The notes under the pieces: model-generated
What the model was told of the DNA's origin: nothing
Database searches by the model: none
What the model saw: only the letters and a program-made list of their open reading frames with translations
Assembly: GCF_042242105.1 (NCBI RefSeq)
Contig: NC_092032.1
Span: 12,201,915-12,265,914 of the forward strand
From: Pempheris klunzingeri
Taxonomy: Eukaryota > Chordata > Actinopteri > Acropomatiformes > Pempheridae
Reading direction: 5' to 3'
Length of the DNA: 64,000 bases
In this document: piece by piece, positions 1 to 25,700 of the stretch
Layout of the letters: every line of letters begins with the position of its first letter
Numbering within the stretch: position 1 is the first letter of the stretch
Made by a program: the position numbers and the translations under genes

Positions 1-1
1 C

Positions 2-415
2 ATCGCTGTGCTCTCCGTCTCCTTCCTGCTGCTCTTCGGCCTCATGCTGCAACTCTACGTCCAGATCTGCAAGATTGTGATGCGCCACGCTCACCAGATC
101 GCCCTCCAGCACCACTTCCTGGCTGCCACACCCCACTACGTCACAACGCGGAAGGGCGTGTCCACGCTGGCCATCATCCTGGGTACCTTTGCCGCCTGCT
201 GGATGCCGTTCACCGTCTACTCTCTCATCGCCGACTACACCTACCCTCCACTCTACACCTACGCCACGCTGGTGCCTGCCACCTACAACTCTGTCATCAA
301 CCCGGTCATCTACGCTTTCAGGAACCAGGAGATCCAGAAGGCGCTGTGGCTGGTGTGCTGCGGCTGTGTGCCTGCGAGCGTGGCCCAGCGAGCACGGACC
401 CCAAGTGATGTCTGA
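2..415 (+). CDS. gpr12: G-protein coupled receptor 12, C-terminal part (5' end outside window)
   Basis: The frame opens at the window edge (IAVLSVSFLL) and gives 137 residues to a TGA. It covers part of TM5, the third intracellular loop, TM6 with the CWMPF motif, TM7 with NPVIY (the class A NPxxY motif), a short tail with a CCGC cluster suited to palmitoylation, and the ending RTPSDV. GPR3/6/12 receptors are constitutively active, Gs-coupled orphan receptors of the plasma membrane that raise cAMP, mostly in neurons and oocytes. The segments QICKIVMRHAHQIALQHHFLA and YSLIADYTYP fit GPR12 better than GPR3 or GPR6, and the neighbours wasf3 and cdk8 agree with the human GPR12 locus. GPR12 is normally about 334 aa in one coding exon, so roughly the last 40% is here. 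It is transcribed toward wasf3 (tail to tail). Confidence 0.93.
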   Translation: MAVLSVSFLLLFGLMLQLYVQICKIVMRHAHQIALQHHFLAATPHYVTTRKGVSTLAIILGTFAACWMPFTVYSLIADYTYPPLYTYATLVPATYNSVINPVIYAFRNQEIQKALWLVCCGCVPASVAQRARTPSDV

Positions 416-969
416 CCAAGCAGACCCAGGTGGGAAGAGAGAGGCGCCCTGGGTCAGCTCTGCTCCTCACTGGATCTGTCTGGTGTCAAAGAGAGCAGCA
501 GCGGGGGAGATCAGAGAAGTGGCAGAGGCCTGTGGCTTCAGCTCTGGCTGGGGATGTCACTGGCAGAGGCAGTTTGGTTAGTTATCCACAGCCCACCTGG
601 ATGGATGGCGTTTTTTTCTTTGTCACAGTCACCATAGGGCAAGATATCTCACTGTCTTCCCCCAGTACAGGCGGCCACTGCGCGGCCTGCATCCCGCCCC
701 CTCCTGTTCAACCCGTGCCACGCCCTTCCTCTGTTCTGCAGAGAGCGCTGAGTGCATCACGTGTTTCAGGCAGCAGCTGTATATAGAATGTGCATATATT
801 TAACAGCACCGGAGCTTTGGTTGACACGTGCTTGTTTTTCTTCAAATAGGGAGGGATTAATAATTTGCGCCCCTGTGTGTGCGTGCGTAAAAGCGCACGG
901 CAGATTAACAAAGCAGTATGTGCGTGAGGAGAGGAGAGGAGAGGAGAGAGCGGCTAAATACGCAGGCAT

Positions 970-1200
970 TTCCACATAAAGCCCGTCTGGAGCACCATCC
1001 CGGCGCTCTGCTGCTGCACTCTGAACGTGCGTCGAAAGCTAAACAGCCGCGGAGGGCTAAAAATAGACCCGGCGCTCTCTGATCCGCGCCCTGCGTCCTC
1101 CACAGACGCCGAGAGAGAAATCAAGCCGTTTCTTCTCCTCCTCCTCGCCTCTCCAACTTTCATTTGTCTCCTATTCTCTCTGGATTGTGCGTGAATGCGT
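970..1200. promoter_or_regulatory. CpG-rich block with a MEF2-type site
   Basis: The block stands out from its AT-rich surroundings by its GC and CpG content. It carries CTAAAAATAG at 1057-1066, a full match to the MEF2 consensus YTAWWWWTAR. It lies about 550 bp past the gpr12 stop, so it is either GC-rich 3' UTR or an independent regulatory element. No coding frame is evident. Confidence 0.3.
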
Positions 1201-1639
1201 TTTAGTTCATCTCACGCCTGGGAGGCCAAAGACAAAGCTCCAGGAGACCCCCACCATTAACCCCTCCTCCATTTTTTATTGTAATAAATGGAGGGACCAA
1301 ACCGAATATAGGATATAGGCCTGTCGGATTATGTAACCACCTTATATCCGTCCTCTCTCAATATTTGAATGGAGATTGCTTATGACTTTTTGAATGTCTG
1401 GAGATTGCTATGTAATATTGAATTATAATTTATTTAAGAAAACCCCACACATTTCATGGCTTGGGGAAATTTCTAAAATGATAACACAAATAGCAATGTA
1501 TTATCCCCAAAGGAATCCTATAGAAGGTTACAATAAAATGCCTATTGATCAAATCACTTCAAACTTAAAGACAAAACCCCTAATAGCAAAATTACATGTG
1601 ATTTTGTGAGTAGAAATCTACAAAATCTGAATGTATTTC

Positions 1640-1860
1640 CATTTATTTGATCTTTTCTGGCTGCTAAAGAGCCTCCCACCAACCACACGGCATCTGATCT
1701 GCATGCTAGACTTCAGTGTAATTTGCATGCAACAAGCACAGATCTCCTCTTCCTCCTGAGCTCAGCGTGGTAGGCCAAAAAGGCCACTGCACGCCATGTG
1801 TCACGGCACCCTGACGTCACCACAACCCCAACAGATTTTGTTTATGTGCAATGCACCACA
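1640..1860. promoter_or_regulatory. candidate enhancer with octamer and CRE motifs
   Basis: A POU octamer ATTTGCAT lies at 1721-1728 and a palindromic CRE TGACGTCA at 812-819 of the second kilobase (1812-1819), about 90 bp apart, in a stretch of balanced composition with no coding frame. Function is inferred from motif content only. Confidence 0.3.
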
Positions 1861-4336
1861 GTGAACCTCGCATGTATCGCATCAGTGAGCTACAATCACC
1901 ACTGGATGGTCACAAGAGTGGCACCCTTTTTGAAAAATGTGGAATTCTTAAGGATATTTTGCTGTATAGTTTAATTCTTGGAGGTGTTCTGAAAGCTTTT
2001 GGACATGATTTTAGTTCAACTAAGTGTAATTAAATGGAAGCCCAAATCATGACCCCCCACCAGCTGCTCTGAGTTAGTTATCCATTGTATTCTGGTCTCA
2101 AAATTAATACGCACGCTAATTCCTGTTCCTTCAGATCGTGTCAGCAATAACTAGCCTATGAATGGTAGTTATTTTTTAGATGTGAAGCAATACTCAGACA
2201 GCAATAACATCCACGTCCCATCATGACTTCTTCCGGCAGAGTGAAGCACCATAATGGCCGCTCCGGTGGGGATGTGTTGTAGTGAACAGTGAAGTGAATA
2301 GGTGGTGGGATGATCACTCCCGGGCTGAAAAAAGTGGACGAGATCAAACGACTCCTTAGTCATGGCGACACCACTGCCTCATTCCTCTGCAATTCCTTTT
2401 TCTTCTTTGTTTGTTTTGGACCCCAAATCAGGCCTTGATCATTTCTCACGCTGGGATGAAATTGCGAACTTTTCCTTTTTTTTTTTTTTTTGTCGCCTCT
2501 GCCTTTTGTGAGCATATGAACCGTCCTGAGTGTTGTAACCTCAAGTGTCAGTGTGTGACTTGGGACTGTGTTTTCGTGCATACGGTATGAGTTGCATGGC
2601 CTCTGGGTGTGTGCATGTGTGTGTACGTGTGTGTGTTTGTGATCCAGCAGCTCAGCAGACCATAATCTGTCTGCCTTGTGTTGTCAGGGGAGAGAGCAGG
2701 GGGTGTGAAACAGGTCTGAGGAAAATAAAACTCCTGCTGACCCCCCCTGACCTTTGAGGTTAAAGCTGCCAGTCTTCCTGTCAATTCTGAGAGAAGTGGC
2801 CTCGTTTCGTGTTTGTAGAGCTTTTTGAAGAGAGATAGGACTAGGATGCGGAAGCTCCAGCACTTCAAGCCAAAGTGAAAAGAGACTCTGAATGAACTGG
2901 GATCCTAGTCCTGCTGTGTGTTTTCTGTCTCCTCTTTATCACTAATACTCTACTCTACTTTAAATCAATCTAGTCTGGTCGAGGCAGGTGTCCGCTAAGT
3001 GACCTCTGAATGATTCTATGAGCTAAAAATGGCCACTTCCACATACAAAGATAATGCTGCTTCTTTCCGTCCTTGCTGCTTCTCTTCACTCACGCAGATG
3101 GAGGCTTATCCTCAACAAAAAAAAGAAAAAAAAAACAGGAGGATGAGTAAGGAAAGCAGAGAGAACAGCATTTTCTGAGCATTGGAACGTAGCCTGTGTA
3201 TGTGAACTTGTGCACAGTGTCAGCCTGAATCCTGTCGTTATTCGATGAGCACCAACAGGTCAGGCTGGCACATCAAACACCATCACAAACTCTTATTCCT
3301 TTACCTTTGGAGAAAAGTCTATTTTGTTATATTCATTGAAAAGTTCTATTTTTTTCCACTTTTGTCTGGCCTGAAGTCTTTCAGATTCTGATGTTGTACA
3401 ATATAACGGCGCTGTAAAGCCTTTTTCTGAATGTAGTAATAATCAAATTGTTTAACTGATATCTCCTCCTCTTGACTCCTTTGTTTCTGTAAATACGGCA
3501 TGCTGAAGAGGAGGGACTTCATACCACCGTGCATGGTGCTACCAAAGCCAGTCAAACTACGGGATGAGTTGGGTCGCACCACTTTTCGAATGACATTTCT
3601 CCACCTCTGCTGTTAATGTAGAATTTCTATTTTTTTTTTTTTCCTCGCTTCAATATGCACCAGTTTGTAAAGGCTGGTTAAAGGGTGATCTGAGCGGACT
3701 TGGCTACACAGATGGGGGATGTTTGGGGGGAAAAAATAATTGGTACACGACTTTCTCTGAATGGTGAATGTTTTCCTTTTGTGCAGCCCACTTTATTGTT
3801 GAGGTTTTCATGGTTGAGCAGGTGTAAACAAGGGCTTTGTATCCAAGGATAGCAAAAGACTGTGATGTTGGATGTAACACTTCTTCGTATAAACACACTT
3901 GTTCATTTATTGACGGTACACAGAGCTGAGGTTTTTGAGAAAAGATGTAGCCAGTGATGGGCTGTTAGTTCAGCAGGAGGGGTCTTGTTGATGGTTATTA
4001 ATCTAGAGCTAAATATCAAATCACTCAAGGGCCTGTGAATGCGTGTGTGTGTTCTGGGGTGGGGCTCGGAGATGGGAGGACGCCATAGTAACAGCATCTT
4101 GTGTAGACGTATGCGTAGTTCTCAATGTGAAATGCACTTTATTTTTTGGATGAAAATGGCACAACAAATTAAGTATCTGCAAAATGAAATGTATAAACGA
4201 TAATCAACATGCACTAACTTAACTGAGATATTGTAAAAACATTTGTGTGAACGTGGTGTCTATTTTTCCAAGGTGTTAGTTGTACTTTTTATTGCTTTGG
4301 TTAGTTCACTCAATTGAGAGATCTTGTTAATTTTGT

Positions 4337-4342
4337 ATTAAA
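4337..4342 (+). terminator. gpr12: possible distal poly(A) signal (ATTAAA) of gpr12
   Basis: ATTAAA sits at the end of an AT-rich tract that looks like 3' UTR, just before composition changes. If used, the gpr12 3' UTR would be about 3.9 kb. AATAAA at 1283-1288 is the proximal alternative. Confidence 0.25.
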
Positions 4343-4430
4343 AACAAACATGTGCTGTGCATAAAACTCCTGCCTTGACTAATTTGTTCATCCTCGTCCT
4401 GGCTCCGTGCCCCTCTTTTCGCACTCTTCT

Positions 4431-4476
4431 GTTTCCCTGGCAACTCCCTTCTTAGCTGTACTGTTACCATGGAAAC
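4431..4476. promoter_or_regulatory. pair of X-box (RFX-type) motifs
   Basis: GTTTCCCTGGCAAC at 4431-4444 and GTTACCATGGAAAC at 4463-4476 both fit the RFX dimer consensus GTTNCCNNGGNAAC, in the same register, 32 bp start to start. A small inverted repeat GTCGT-ctct-ACGAC follows at about 4501-4514. The block lies between the convergent 3' ends of gpr12 and wasf3. Confidence 0.4.
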
Positions 4477-4565
4477 TGAAGTCTTAAAGCCAGGTATGCG
4501 TCGTCTCTACGACGACAGTGGAACAGTAAAGAGACATGGCAGCCCAGCCATGATCTTTCATTCAT

Positions 4566-4571
4566 TTTATT
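4566..4571 (-). terminator. wasf3: likely poly(A) signal of wasf3
   Basis: On the minus strand this reads AATAAA, about 800 bp beyond the wasf3 stop codon, giving a 3' UTR of ordinary length. No transcript evidence is available here. Confidence 0.35.
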
Positions 4572-5370
4572 TTCTCTGAGTCAAAGGTTACAGAGTTCAC
4601 ACTAGCATATACATGACCCCCCCACCCCATCCCTACCGTTCCCTCCCACACAGCAGTGATCGATTGCAGACGCAGATGGCTCAATCAACCGTCATAATTA
4701 TGATCAATAAGACTTTTTACATATCGCCCTCTTGTCCGTCTTTAACACGTTTCATGTGCTCTCCCCATTCACTCCCTCGGCCATTATCGTCGACTGCAGC
4801 TTCACCCTGAGCTCGTCCAGTACGTCCTCGCTTACAGTTATTGTCATGTTAAAAAGTTGCCTCATGATCTATGGCATTCGCAAGTGTTTCAGTAAAAACA
4901 TTAAAAAAAGACAAGTACATTGGTTAGCTCAAGAGGAAAGTTTCTAATTCTTCTAACACTCTCAAGCTTCGACTATACATGAAATAAGCACCTTCACAGG
5001 GTGTCTATAGTGTTATAACAGGTAGAGAAACAGCCACTGGGGTGTATTCACAATGCTTTGAAATATATATATTTTTTAGGGTGTTAATGTTTCAGAGTGG
5101 TCAGCATTACAGTATATTACTAGTGTCTTTACAGTGTTTATGCATCTTGAATACGCCCCCAGATTTCCAGTTTTGGACCATTCAGCTTATATCAACCTAC
5201 AGCATGTGATAGTGTGTAGGTGTGGTGTGTGTGTTTTCAGCAACAAAGTGTGTGAACACCCGTGGGTGTGGTACAGTAGGCATTCTTTCAAGTGAGTGTG
5301 AGAACAGCTGATTGTGTGTCTTAGTGTGTGTGTGCATCTTCAGAGGTTATACGATTTTTTTGAATGTATG

Positions 5371-11814
<6,444 letters not shown>

Positions 11815-13820
11815 GGCGAAGCCTCACACCGACACAAACTGCACGGAGACACGGGAAACAGGCACTGCTTTAGACACTGGTACCCCACCCATAATAGAGA
11901 AAGCAGCAGAACAGATGCTGCATCTATGACAGATAGACATTATGTGTGACTTTGATTATCATAATGAACGTGAAAAATATCAATTAAGGTTGAAATTTAA
12001 AAAATTTCACTCTTAATTAATTTGCTGATTATGTTCTCAATAAATGTATGAATCTGTAGTAAAGATAAGATAACAAAGTTATAAAGTAATGCATTAACCC
12101 TGCACAAGATATTGCTTGTTTCAGGTTGTGTCCTCTCTATAAATCAATTCCTGGGAGATTTATTTTCGTGACTGTAATGTTGTGGTAGAAAGGGGCTGCA
12201 TATTTCTCTTTTTCTGTGCCCCCTGTATATATACATTATTTTGCATGTAAAAACAAAGAAAGTATGAGTGGCTAGAGAATCGACAGTGATGACCAACAGT
12301 GTCCCAAAGCCAGAACACTTGTGGCAACCAGCAGAGAGATTAAAGCATTAGGGAAAGGAAGATACAGCATGCCAGCTAATCCCAGGCTGGCCTGTCACTG
12401 GCCCAGCTGGAATCATGACACAAAAAGAGATTCGTGGATGTGGTCGGACAGACACCAAAAACACAGAAAACGACGCAGCACGCCAACGTCAAATGCAGTG
12501 TACTTAAATGAATGCAGTGTTGCTGAACGAGAATGAATGTATCTTGAGACAAACACCTGAATCATACTACAGCTGCAGAAAATGTACCATCACAGCTCTA
12601 AACCAAACCCTCATTGGCTCTGATCACTCTAAACTCTTTGTAGTTCAAAGGACTGCAGACAATTACTCCAAGCAGGACAAATCCCATCTTATCAGAGCAT
12701 CTTCCTGCTTCCTGTTTTTGCAGCCTCAGCCCGCCTCCTGTTTCCTGGTCCTGCCTCTGTCACATCGCTCCTTCCTGTCCATAACAATACAGCTATGGAT
12801 CAAGACGCAACCGGGAGGACAGAGACAGATGGAAACGTGCAGGCTCCCTTTTCGAACCGTTCAAAACCATCACACACAATTTTTAGATTTGCCAACCAAA
12901 TTACTCACCATTAATTACCGTTTCTAGAGTTTTTACTTTGCAGCTATGCCACAAAAAAAAATCACTAGAGAGAAAAGCAGGTTGGAGAGACACAGGAGCT
13001 CTGGCAGTGTGACAGAAGGCTAATAATAGCTGACAGACACTAGCAATACAACTCATATGTTTTTGACTATGCAGCTATTAATTAATGATCACAAGAAATT
13101 TGATTTAATGGGAGGTAAGTTTCAAAAACCTTGTTAACCCATCACATCAACAAAATATAGACCTTAAAATATTCATCTTGAATTCTTTGTGAATAAAAGG
13201 AGACCAAACAGAAAGGTGAGGTTACATCTTGATTAGAATAAATCGCCATCAAAGCAAGGAGCAGCGCTTGGCTCTCAGTGCCTCAGCAGGAAACTACTGT
13301 AATTACAGATCGTGTCACTACAGCTGGCCAAGACAGAAAAGAGACACTTCTGTTCACTTCCCACCAGCAGAGTCCTCAGCTGGCCCCGTTTTCTCAGCTA
13401 GAGACCCCCTGCAAACCCCCAACAGCCTCACGCCAACAAGAAAAAACAAAGGGTAAAATGACACCGTCATGTGCTGCCACAAAGAACGCCAAGCACAGCC
13501 AATAAGGTCGGATTTTGAGCAACAGAGCTCCTTGGATTTAACAGTCTGCACAAACATTTTGGAAACACTGTGCCTCTTGTAGCATAGGATGGGAAGGAGG
13601 TGATGCAAATGAGAAGATTGCATGTTTTTGCTTTTACTGTCTGGCTGGCATGACAATCACATCAATGAGGCGAAATAATGAGCAACTGGGGGCGAGCAGG
13701 AGGAGGGGGGAGGAGGGACGGGCCTGTCTGCTTGTGAGAAACGAGGGGAAAGTGGAGGCAAAGAAGGGTGCATGAGAGAGACACCAAGTGGGATAAGAGG
13801 AGACAGTGAATGAGACAGAG

Positions 13821-13825
13821 TGTGT

Positions 13826-13883
<58 letters not shown>
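13821..13883. repeat. (TG)n microsatellite, about 63 bp
   Basis: The run is (TG)5-AG-(TG)26 and is the longest dinucleotide array in the window. It lies in the long 5' intron of wasf3. Confidence 0.95.
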
Positions 13884-13884
<1 letters not shown>

Positions 13885-14130
13885 CGTGTTTATGTGTTTG
13901 TGTGTGTACGGGAGCGAGAGTGTATTGGGTGGGGGGAGGGGTAGGAGCAGGGACCTCGGGGAAGCCACTGAAAGGTTCCCGGGACAATAGAGCTCCGTTC
14001 ACACGGCAACAGCGCTAGCTCTCCCATGCATCCTCCCCCTCCTCCTCCTCTTCGACCTTCTTTAAGGCCCCCTGTACTCTTCCAATGAAAGCGTAGCAAG
14101 CGAGCGCTCCTCCTTCGTCCTCCACTCACC

Positions 14131-14200
14131 CGGGGGAGACAGACGGGGGCAAGAAAGGGAGAGTAAAGCCTGAACATAAGCCCAACGCACCCTCAGCACC
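14131..14200 (-). other. wasf3: possible alternative non-coding first exon of wasf3
   Basis: In a GC-rich stretch (about 13930-14180) the minus strand reads CGG|GTGAGT with the donor at 14129-14128, a strong 5' splice site. A transcript starting just upstream could splice to the acceptor before 11838. Start and extent are guesses. Confidence 0.2.
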
Positions 14201-16245
14201 ACAGAGGAGCACATTATGCTTTCAGATATTAATTCTCACTCTCATGCTTGATGTTTCTCTCTCCTCCTTTCTGTCATGTGTTTGGATGCGTAATTTACTA
14301 CAGCCAAAATACATACTATGGCATCCAGGCATGCAAACACCTACAAACACACACAAACACACCAGGTGGCCTATCAAATGTCCCATTAGCAGCAAAAATG
14401 TCTTTGATCCTCGGAGTGGTGACAGTCAGGCTGCATCCTGGCTAAAGCACACTTCCCCTGTGACTCCTGCAAGACGCCCACATCTCTATCTCTGCGCCAA
14501 CACACACAGATAGAAGAGGCCTTTTACTACAGATGTGAGAACTCCATTAAGAACTGAAAGGGGAGTCATTACCAATTTATGAGCTGAGTACAGCTCCTTG
14601 TGTTGCAGGCTGTTTTGCTTGTTCTGATGTTTTGAATAATTCAGTCTGGATTACGTCAGGTCACACTGCCCTAAATATGATGTAAAATATTTCCGCTGTG
14701 ACACTGCGCCTGTCCAGGAACGTCTCCTCGTCCCAATGTTACTCAGGGGCACCTGTGGTGAAATATTCATGTGCCTGTGAGGTAAAAGTATCTACTGAAT
14801 AGTGAATCGGTCAGGAAGCTTCGTCACAACTTTAACTTTAAAATCTGTTAAGGCTGGGCGATGATTCAATAGTATTATTTATCGACTTGTAGGAAAATCA
14901 TAATATGATTATATAATCTTGTCATTATACACGTTTAGTTTGTCCAAATTCATGACTCAGAGCAAACGGTAATTAGTGGGTAACAACAATTATGACTGGT
15001 GTTCATTTTAAACATAAGGAAGTTTGGCTGATTGTTGAACTGAACATCAATCTAATCATCTTATATGTGATTTTTCCAGCTCTAATATATGTAAATCTTT
15101 ATCTGTATCTATATGTGTAAATCTGCAGGATTATTCTTATTTAAACACCTAATTTTTTAATGCAAACATGACCCCAATTTGTCGTAATCCAAATGGTGAT
15201 ACAATGGACTAAACAGGCTTAACGGCTGATTCATTTGGTCAATTAAATGAATCAAATTTTAGCAAAAAAAAAACATTGAGTGATGAAAACAGCATGCGTG
15301 GCTTTCAGCTTGAGAGATGGGAAAACCAATATTAACTGTAAGAATTCCTAATGCCTCATTTCATGCATTTGTTTGGTGTTAATTTTGTCATTTTAAAGGT
15401 TAGAGTATAATCAATAATCTGTTAATGGAAAATGTGGTCGATTTATTGAATAATAGTGAATAGTTGCAGCCTAGATATTGGTGATATATTTGCTATTTAA
15501 TATAAGGTAAGCATCTAATCAGTATCTATAACAAAGTTCCTATCATTTATATTATAGTATTCAACACTTTATTTGGATTTTTGTGAATTAAATGTTATCA
15601 CGTGAATGTCATGTTGAAGTTATCACAATGCACTATATAGACGTTTAATGCCTTAAATTTCCCACTTTATCCACGCACACTTCCTTTCTCTGTTCCCCAC
15701 AGGCTGATGACACACAACACACAGACACACACACACACACACACACAGAAACACAAACACACACACGTTCACAAAAACACGCACGCACACACACAGGCGT
15801 GAACTAATGGCAACCGCGATCAATCACTGTTCCGCACCGCCGCTTCCCGTTACTGATAGACTGACCCACATCTGTTCATCTACCTCGGTTCCCATGAATT
15901 TCTGCCGGGTTTAACCTCAAATTTAACCAGCCGTTTTCTGCTCGTGCGCCTTATAAACTGATTTAACACGCCGGCGTACAACCAACATCAATTATGTCGT
16001 CAAAGTTACCCAGCAGCTGAAAAATTATTAAATTTTCAAGGCAGGTTTCGGCTGCGGAGAGTCCGGTTATTATCCTCAACTGGGGGTCCGCTCTAACTGA
16101 CCACTTGGTTAGCTAGCTTATGTCCAGTGGTCGAGTTCTTAGTTTGGACAAATGAGACTACAGTTAACAGAGATAGCCACACAAATATCTCCATTTAGAT
16201 AAAAGGTGTTATTAGTCGTTGTAGAAAGTATCATAAGGCCCTCAC

Positions 16246-16335
16246 CAGCACTTGAAATATTAGAAGAAATCAGCCCGTCCGCATGTCCCGTTAGTTACTC
16301 CTATTAGCTCTTCCATCCTGTGTCCCCCTGCCCGT
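16246..16335 (-). other. wasf3: likely non-coding first exon of wasf3
   Basis: The minus strand reads TGCTG|GTGAGG with donor GT at 16245-16244. It sits just downstream (in wasf3 direction) of a CpG-containing region with CCAAT boxes around 16390-16450. This is the best candidate for the 5' UTR exon that joins the acceptor at 11839-11840. The 5' end is not defined by sequence. Confidence 0.45.
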
Positions 16336-16520
16336 CTGGCCACTCCGGGGAAAAATCCTTTGAGGACGGAGTAACTCCTACCGGCCACATCCACCAATCA
16401 GATCTCAAATCACGGGCTTTAACACATGATGGGCGTTTATTTTAACCAATGGCATCGCTAGAATGGAATGATTGACAGGGCGACTCCCCAGCTCCAGAGC
16501 GGTGCTGCAAATGGAGGAGG
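16336..16520 (-). promoter_or_regulatory. wasf3: likely wasf3 promoter region
   Basis: Two CCAAT pentamers on the + strand (ACCAATCAG at about 16392 and ACCAATGG at about 16445) and CpG-bearing DNA lie immediately upstream of the candidate first exon. No TATA box is clear. Confidence 0.35.
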
Positions 16521-17800
16521 CGGGGCTAGGGTTGGGCGTCGCTCAAGAGCTTAACAGGGTTTTTTTTTTTTTTTTTTTACGCCACTGGGTCCCATTCCTT
16601 GTCAAAATTATTAAGGCCTTAAATTCATCTTGGTGCCTGTGGGGGTTTTGTAGATACTGAGACCTATTTAAGTGACGAGTAATAGCAGAGAGTTGCGATC
16701 TAGAGAGGTTTTTAGGGGGTTAGTAACATGCTTGAGGCAGTGATGCTGAGCATGAGATGGGATAGTATTGTATAACAGACTGAAATAGCTGGGCCAGCAT
16801 CCTGCAGGAGGTTCAGTGAGAGGACTTGCTATACTTAGATCTGTGCTTCACTCTCCCAGGTGTGTTTGTAGACAAAAACAGTCTGAGGGAGATGTGTGTC
16901 ATCAACGCAGAGAAAGGGAGCAGAGAATAGTCTTGTGACTGTGGTCTGGGTTTCATCCACTTGAAATGGGGAGTTTCATTATTGAAAATGCCATTCTATG
17001 CCTGGACACGGGCAAAAGCTATAGATTTTGCCATACAGCAGTCAGTTTAACATATATAATTGATTTAGCCATGAATACTAAAGCACATGTGCATGTCACT
17101 GCGTACTAAAGTGGGGCATTTGAGAAAGAAAAAACTATGCTTGCATATTTGGACTTTACCGCCAGTGTATGACTTTTGTGTGTATGTTAGACAGTTTTGA
17201 CAGTTTCAAGCAAAAACGTCAAATATTCTCTGATCACAGATTCTCAAATGTGACGACTGGCTGCTTTTACGATTATATAACTCTAATTTTAATATTTGAA
17301 GGTTGGACTGCTGATAGAATGCCAACTTTACAACAAAAAAATTGTTACAGCCTTTTTTTTGGATCATGTTCTGATGTTGTACAGAAAGAAATGAGTAGAT
17401 TAACCAGGAATAACAATAATCATTTGTTGGATCCTTCCTTTATACTGTATACTTTTTTAAATGAACTGTATGTCTGCTGTCTTCAGCAGCATATCAAAGG
17501 TGAGGTGTCCAAAACTTTAGAAGTGACCATGTTGTTCAGCGTTCTCTAACACTTGGTCTTGTCACAAGCGCATATTGATTCCACCATTAACAACTGATTC
17601 TTCCAGCAATTTTTCACACATTTCCTGCCAGCTGATGCAATTTGTATGGATTCCTGAGCAATAGTTCGCAGCCATAAAGTCACTTGGTAAAGTCTAAATG
17701 ACTAAAGAGAAGAAAGAAGACAAAATATGTCATTAAAGGTGCAAAAGGTAAATACAGCTTGCACACACACCATACCAAAATATCAATAATATCAATGTTT
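16521..17800. other. wasf3-cdk8 intergenic DNA
   Basis: A T-run (about 16560-16578) is followed by AT-rich single-copy-looking DNA. The longest open frame (17169-17549, 126 codons) has low-complexity composition, no family resemblance and no splice context. I see no gene here. Confidence 0.6.
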
Positions 17801-17805
17801 CCACT

Positions 17806-17811
17806 TTTATT
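17806..17811 (-). terminator. cdk8: likely poly(A) signal of cdk8
   Basis: AATAAA on the minus strand, about 950 bp past the cdk8 stop, in AT-rich DNA. It would give a 3' UTR of about 970 nt that includes a (GACA)/(CA) repeat tract at about 18150-18235. Confidence 0.35.
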
Positions 17812-18760
17812 GTCAGGATACTTGCTTCATGTAAAATATTTCAATACAATACAGTACAATGCATGTTCCATCTGCCTTCCTCCATGCGATTGGTTGGTTT
17901 TGTCATCACGTTGTAAGGCTTGCCCACAGCATACAGCAGCTGAGTGCTCAGCCAGCTCAAGCTGCTTTGCAACTCTTGCCATGAAAACAAAACCATGAAA
18001 ACAGATTAAATTATAAACTACTAAAATCTTTTTTTGTCATCTTTTTTTTGTCCTTTCTGAAAACCCTCAACGCCACAGCTGTGGGGGCTCCACATCCTCC
18101 CAGCATGCTTCACAGCAGCTCAGTTCAGTCCTCAGCTGAGGCCCTCACAGGGCGACACACACACGCGCACACAAACACACACAAAGTAAAACGGACAGAC
18201 AGACAGACACACAGATAGACAGACAGACAGGAGGACAGTCGGACAGGCAATCTGTCACCGCTGGCAGTCACATAGCAGCTTTCAGTCTCATCCAAGCTCC
18301 GACGGGAAGAGGGCAGGGTGTAAGTGGAGGTGTGGAGACAGGTGGAGAAGAAGAGGGGAGGAGATGACACAACAGATTAACACGTGTCCCCCCCCCAAAC
18401 CAAAGCCATCTTCTCGTGGCTGGTCTGATCACGTCTGACAAACAGGAACAGGTTGGGTTCGACCACTGTATCCATTCTTCTCATCCTCCCGCCTTGTGTT
18501 CCACCCATCGGGCTTTGCTCCGTAGCGGTGTCTCTAATACTGGGGTTATAGTGCGTTATCTTGACGAAGTGTAGGTTGTTGTCATTCTGAACTAGCAGAC
18601 TGCTGCAGACAAGGTGCCCTCTGTTGGGTGGGTAGGGGTGGGGAGGGTTTGTTGCCTTGGACATCCCCACATCCCTCAGTACATTCGTTCAGGTGGGCAT
18701 GGTGAGGGCTGTGTATGCATGTGTATGCATGTGTGTGTGTGTATGTGTGGGGGGGGTGTC

Positions 18761-25700
<6,940 letters not shown>

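Larger units (their letters stand above)
416..4380. other. gpr12 3' flank / gpr12-wasf3 intergenic DNA
   Basis: There is no convincing coding exon here. The first part must include the gpr12 3' UTR. Possible poly(A) signals on + are AATAAA at 1283-1288 and ATTAAA at 4337-4342; I cannot tell which is used. Inside lie a GA-rich run (about 921-951), a CpG-rich block (about 970-1200), an octamer/CRE block (about 1640-1860), a T-run near 2479-2492 and AT-rich DNA from about 3900 to 4370. Confidence 0.6.

Noticed and set aside
13634..14018. Open frames of repeated Thr-His or Cys-Val
   Set aside because: They are translations of the (TG)n array.
14850..15480. Possible old repeat ending in TAGTTGCAGCCTAGA
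   Set aside because: The end near 15465 resembles a common fish repeat terminus, but the rest is too degenerate to define an element.
17169..17549. A 126-codon frame between wasf3 and cdk8
   Set aside because: AT-rich DNA with biased residues and no similarity I recognise.
18150..18240. Tandem CA/GACA tracts as a CRISPR-like or minisatellite array
   Set aside because: Simple microsatellite DNA in the cdk8 3' UTR, without repeat-spacer structure.
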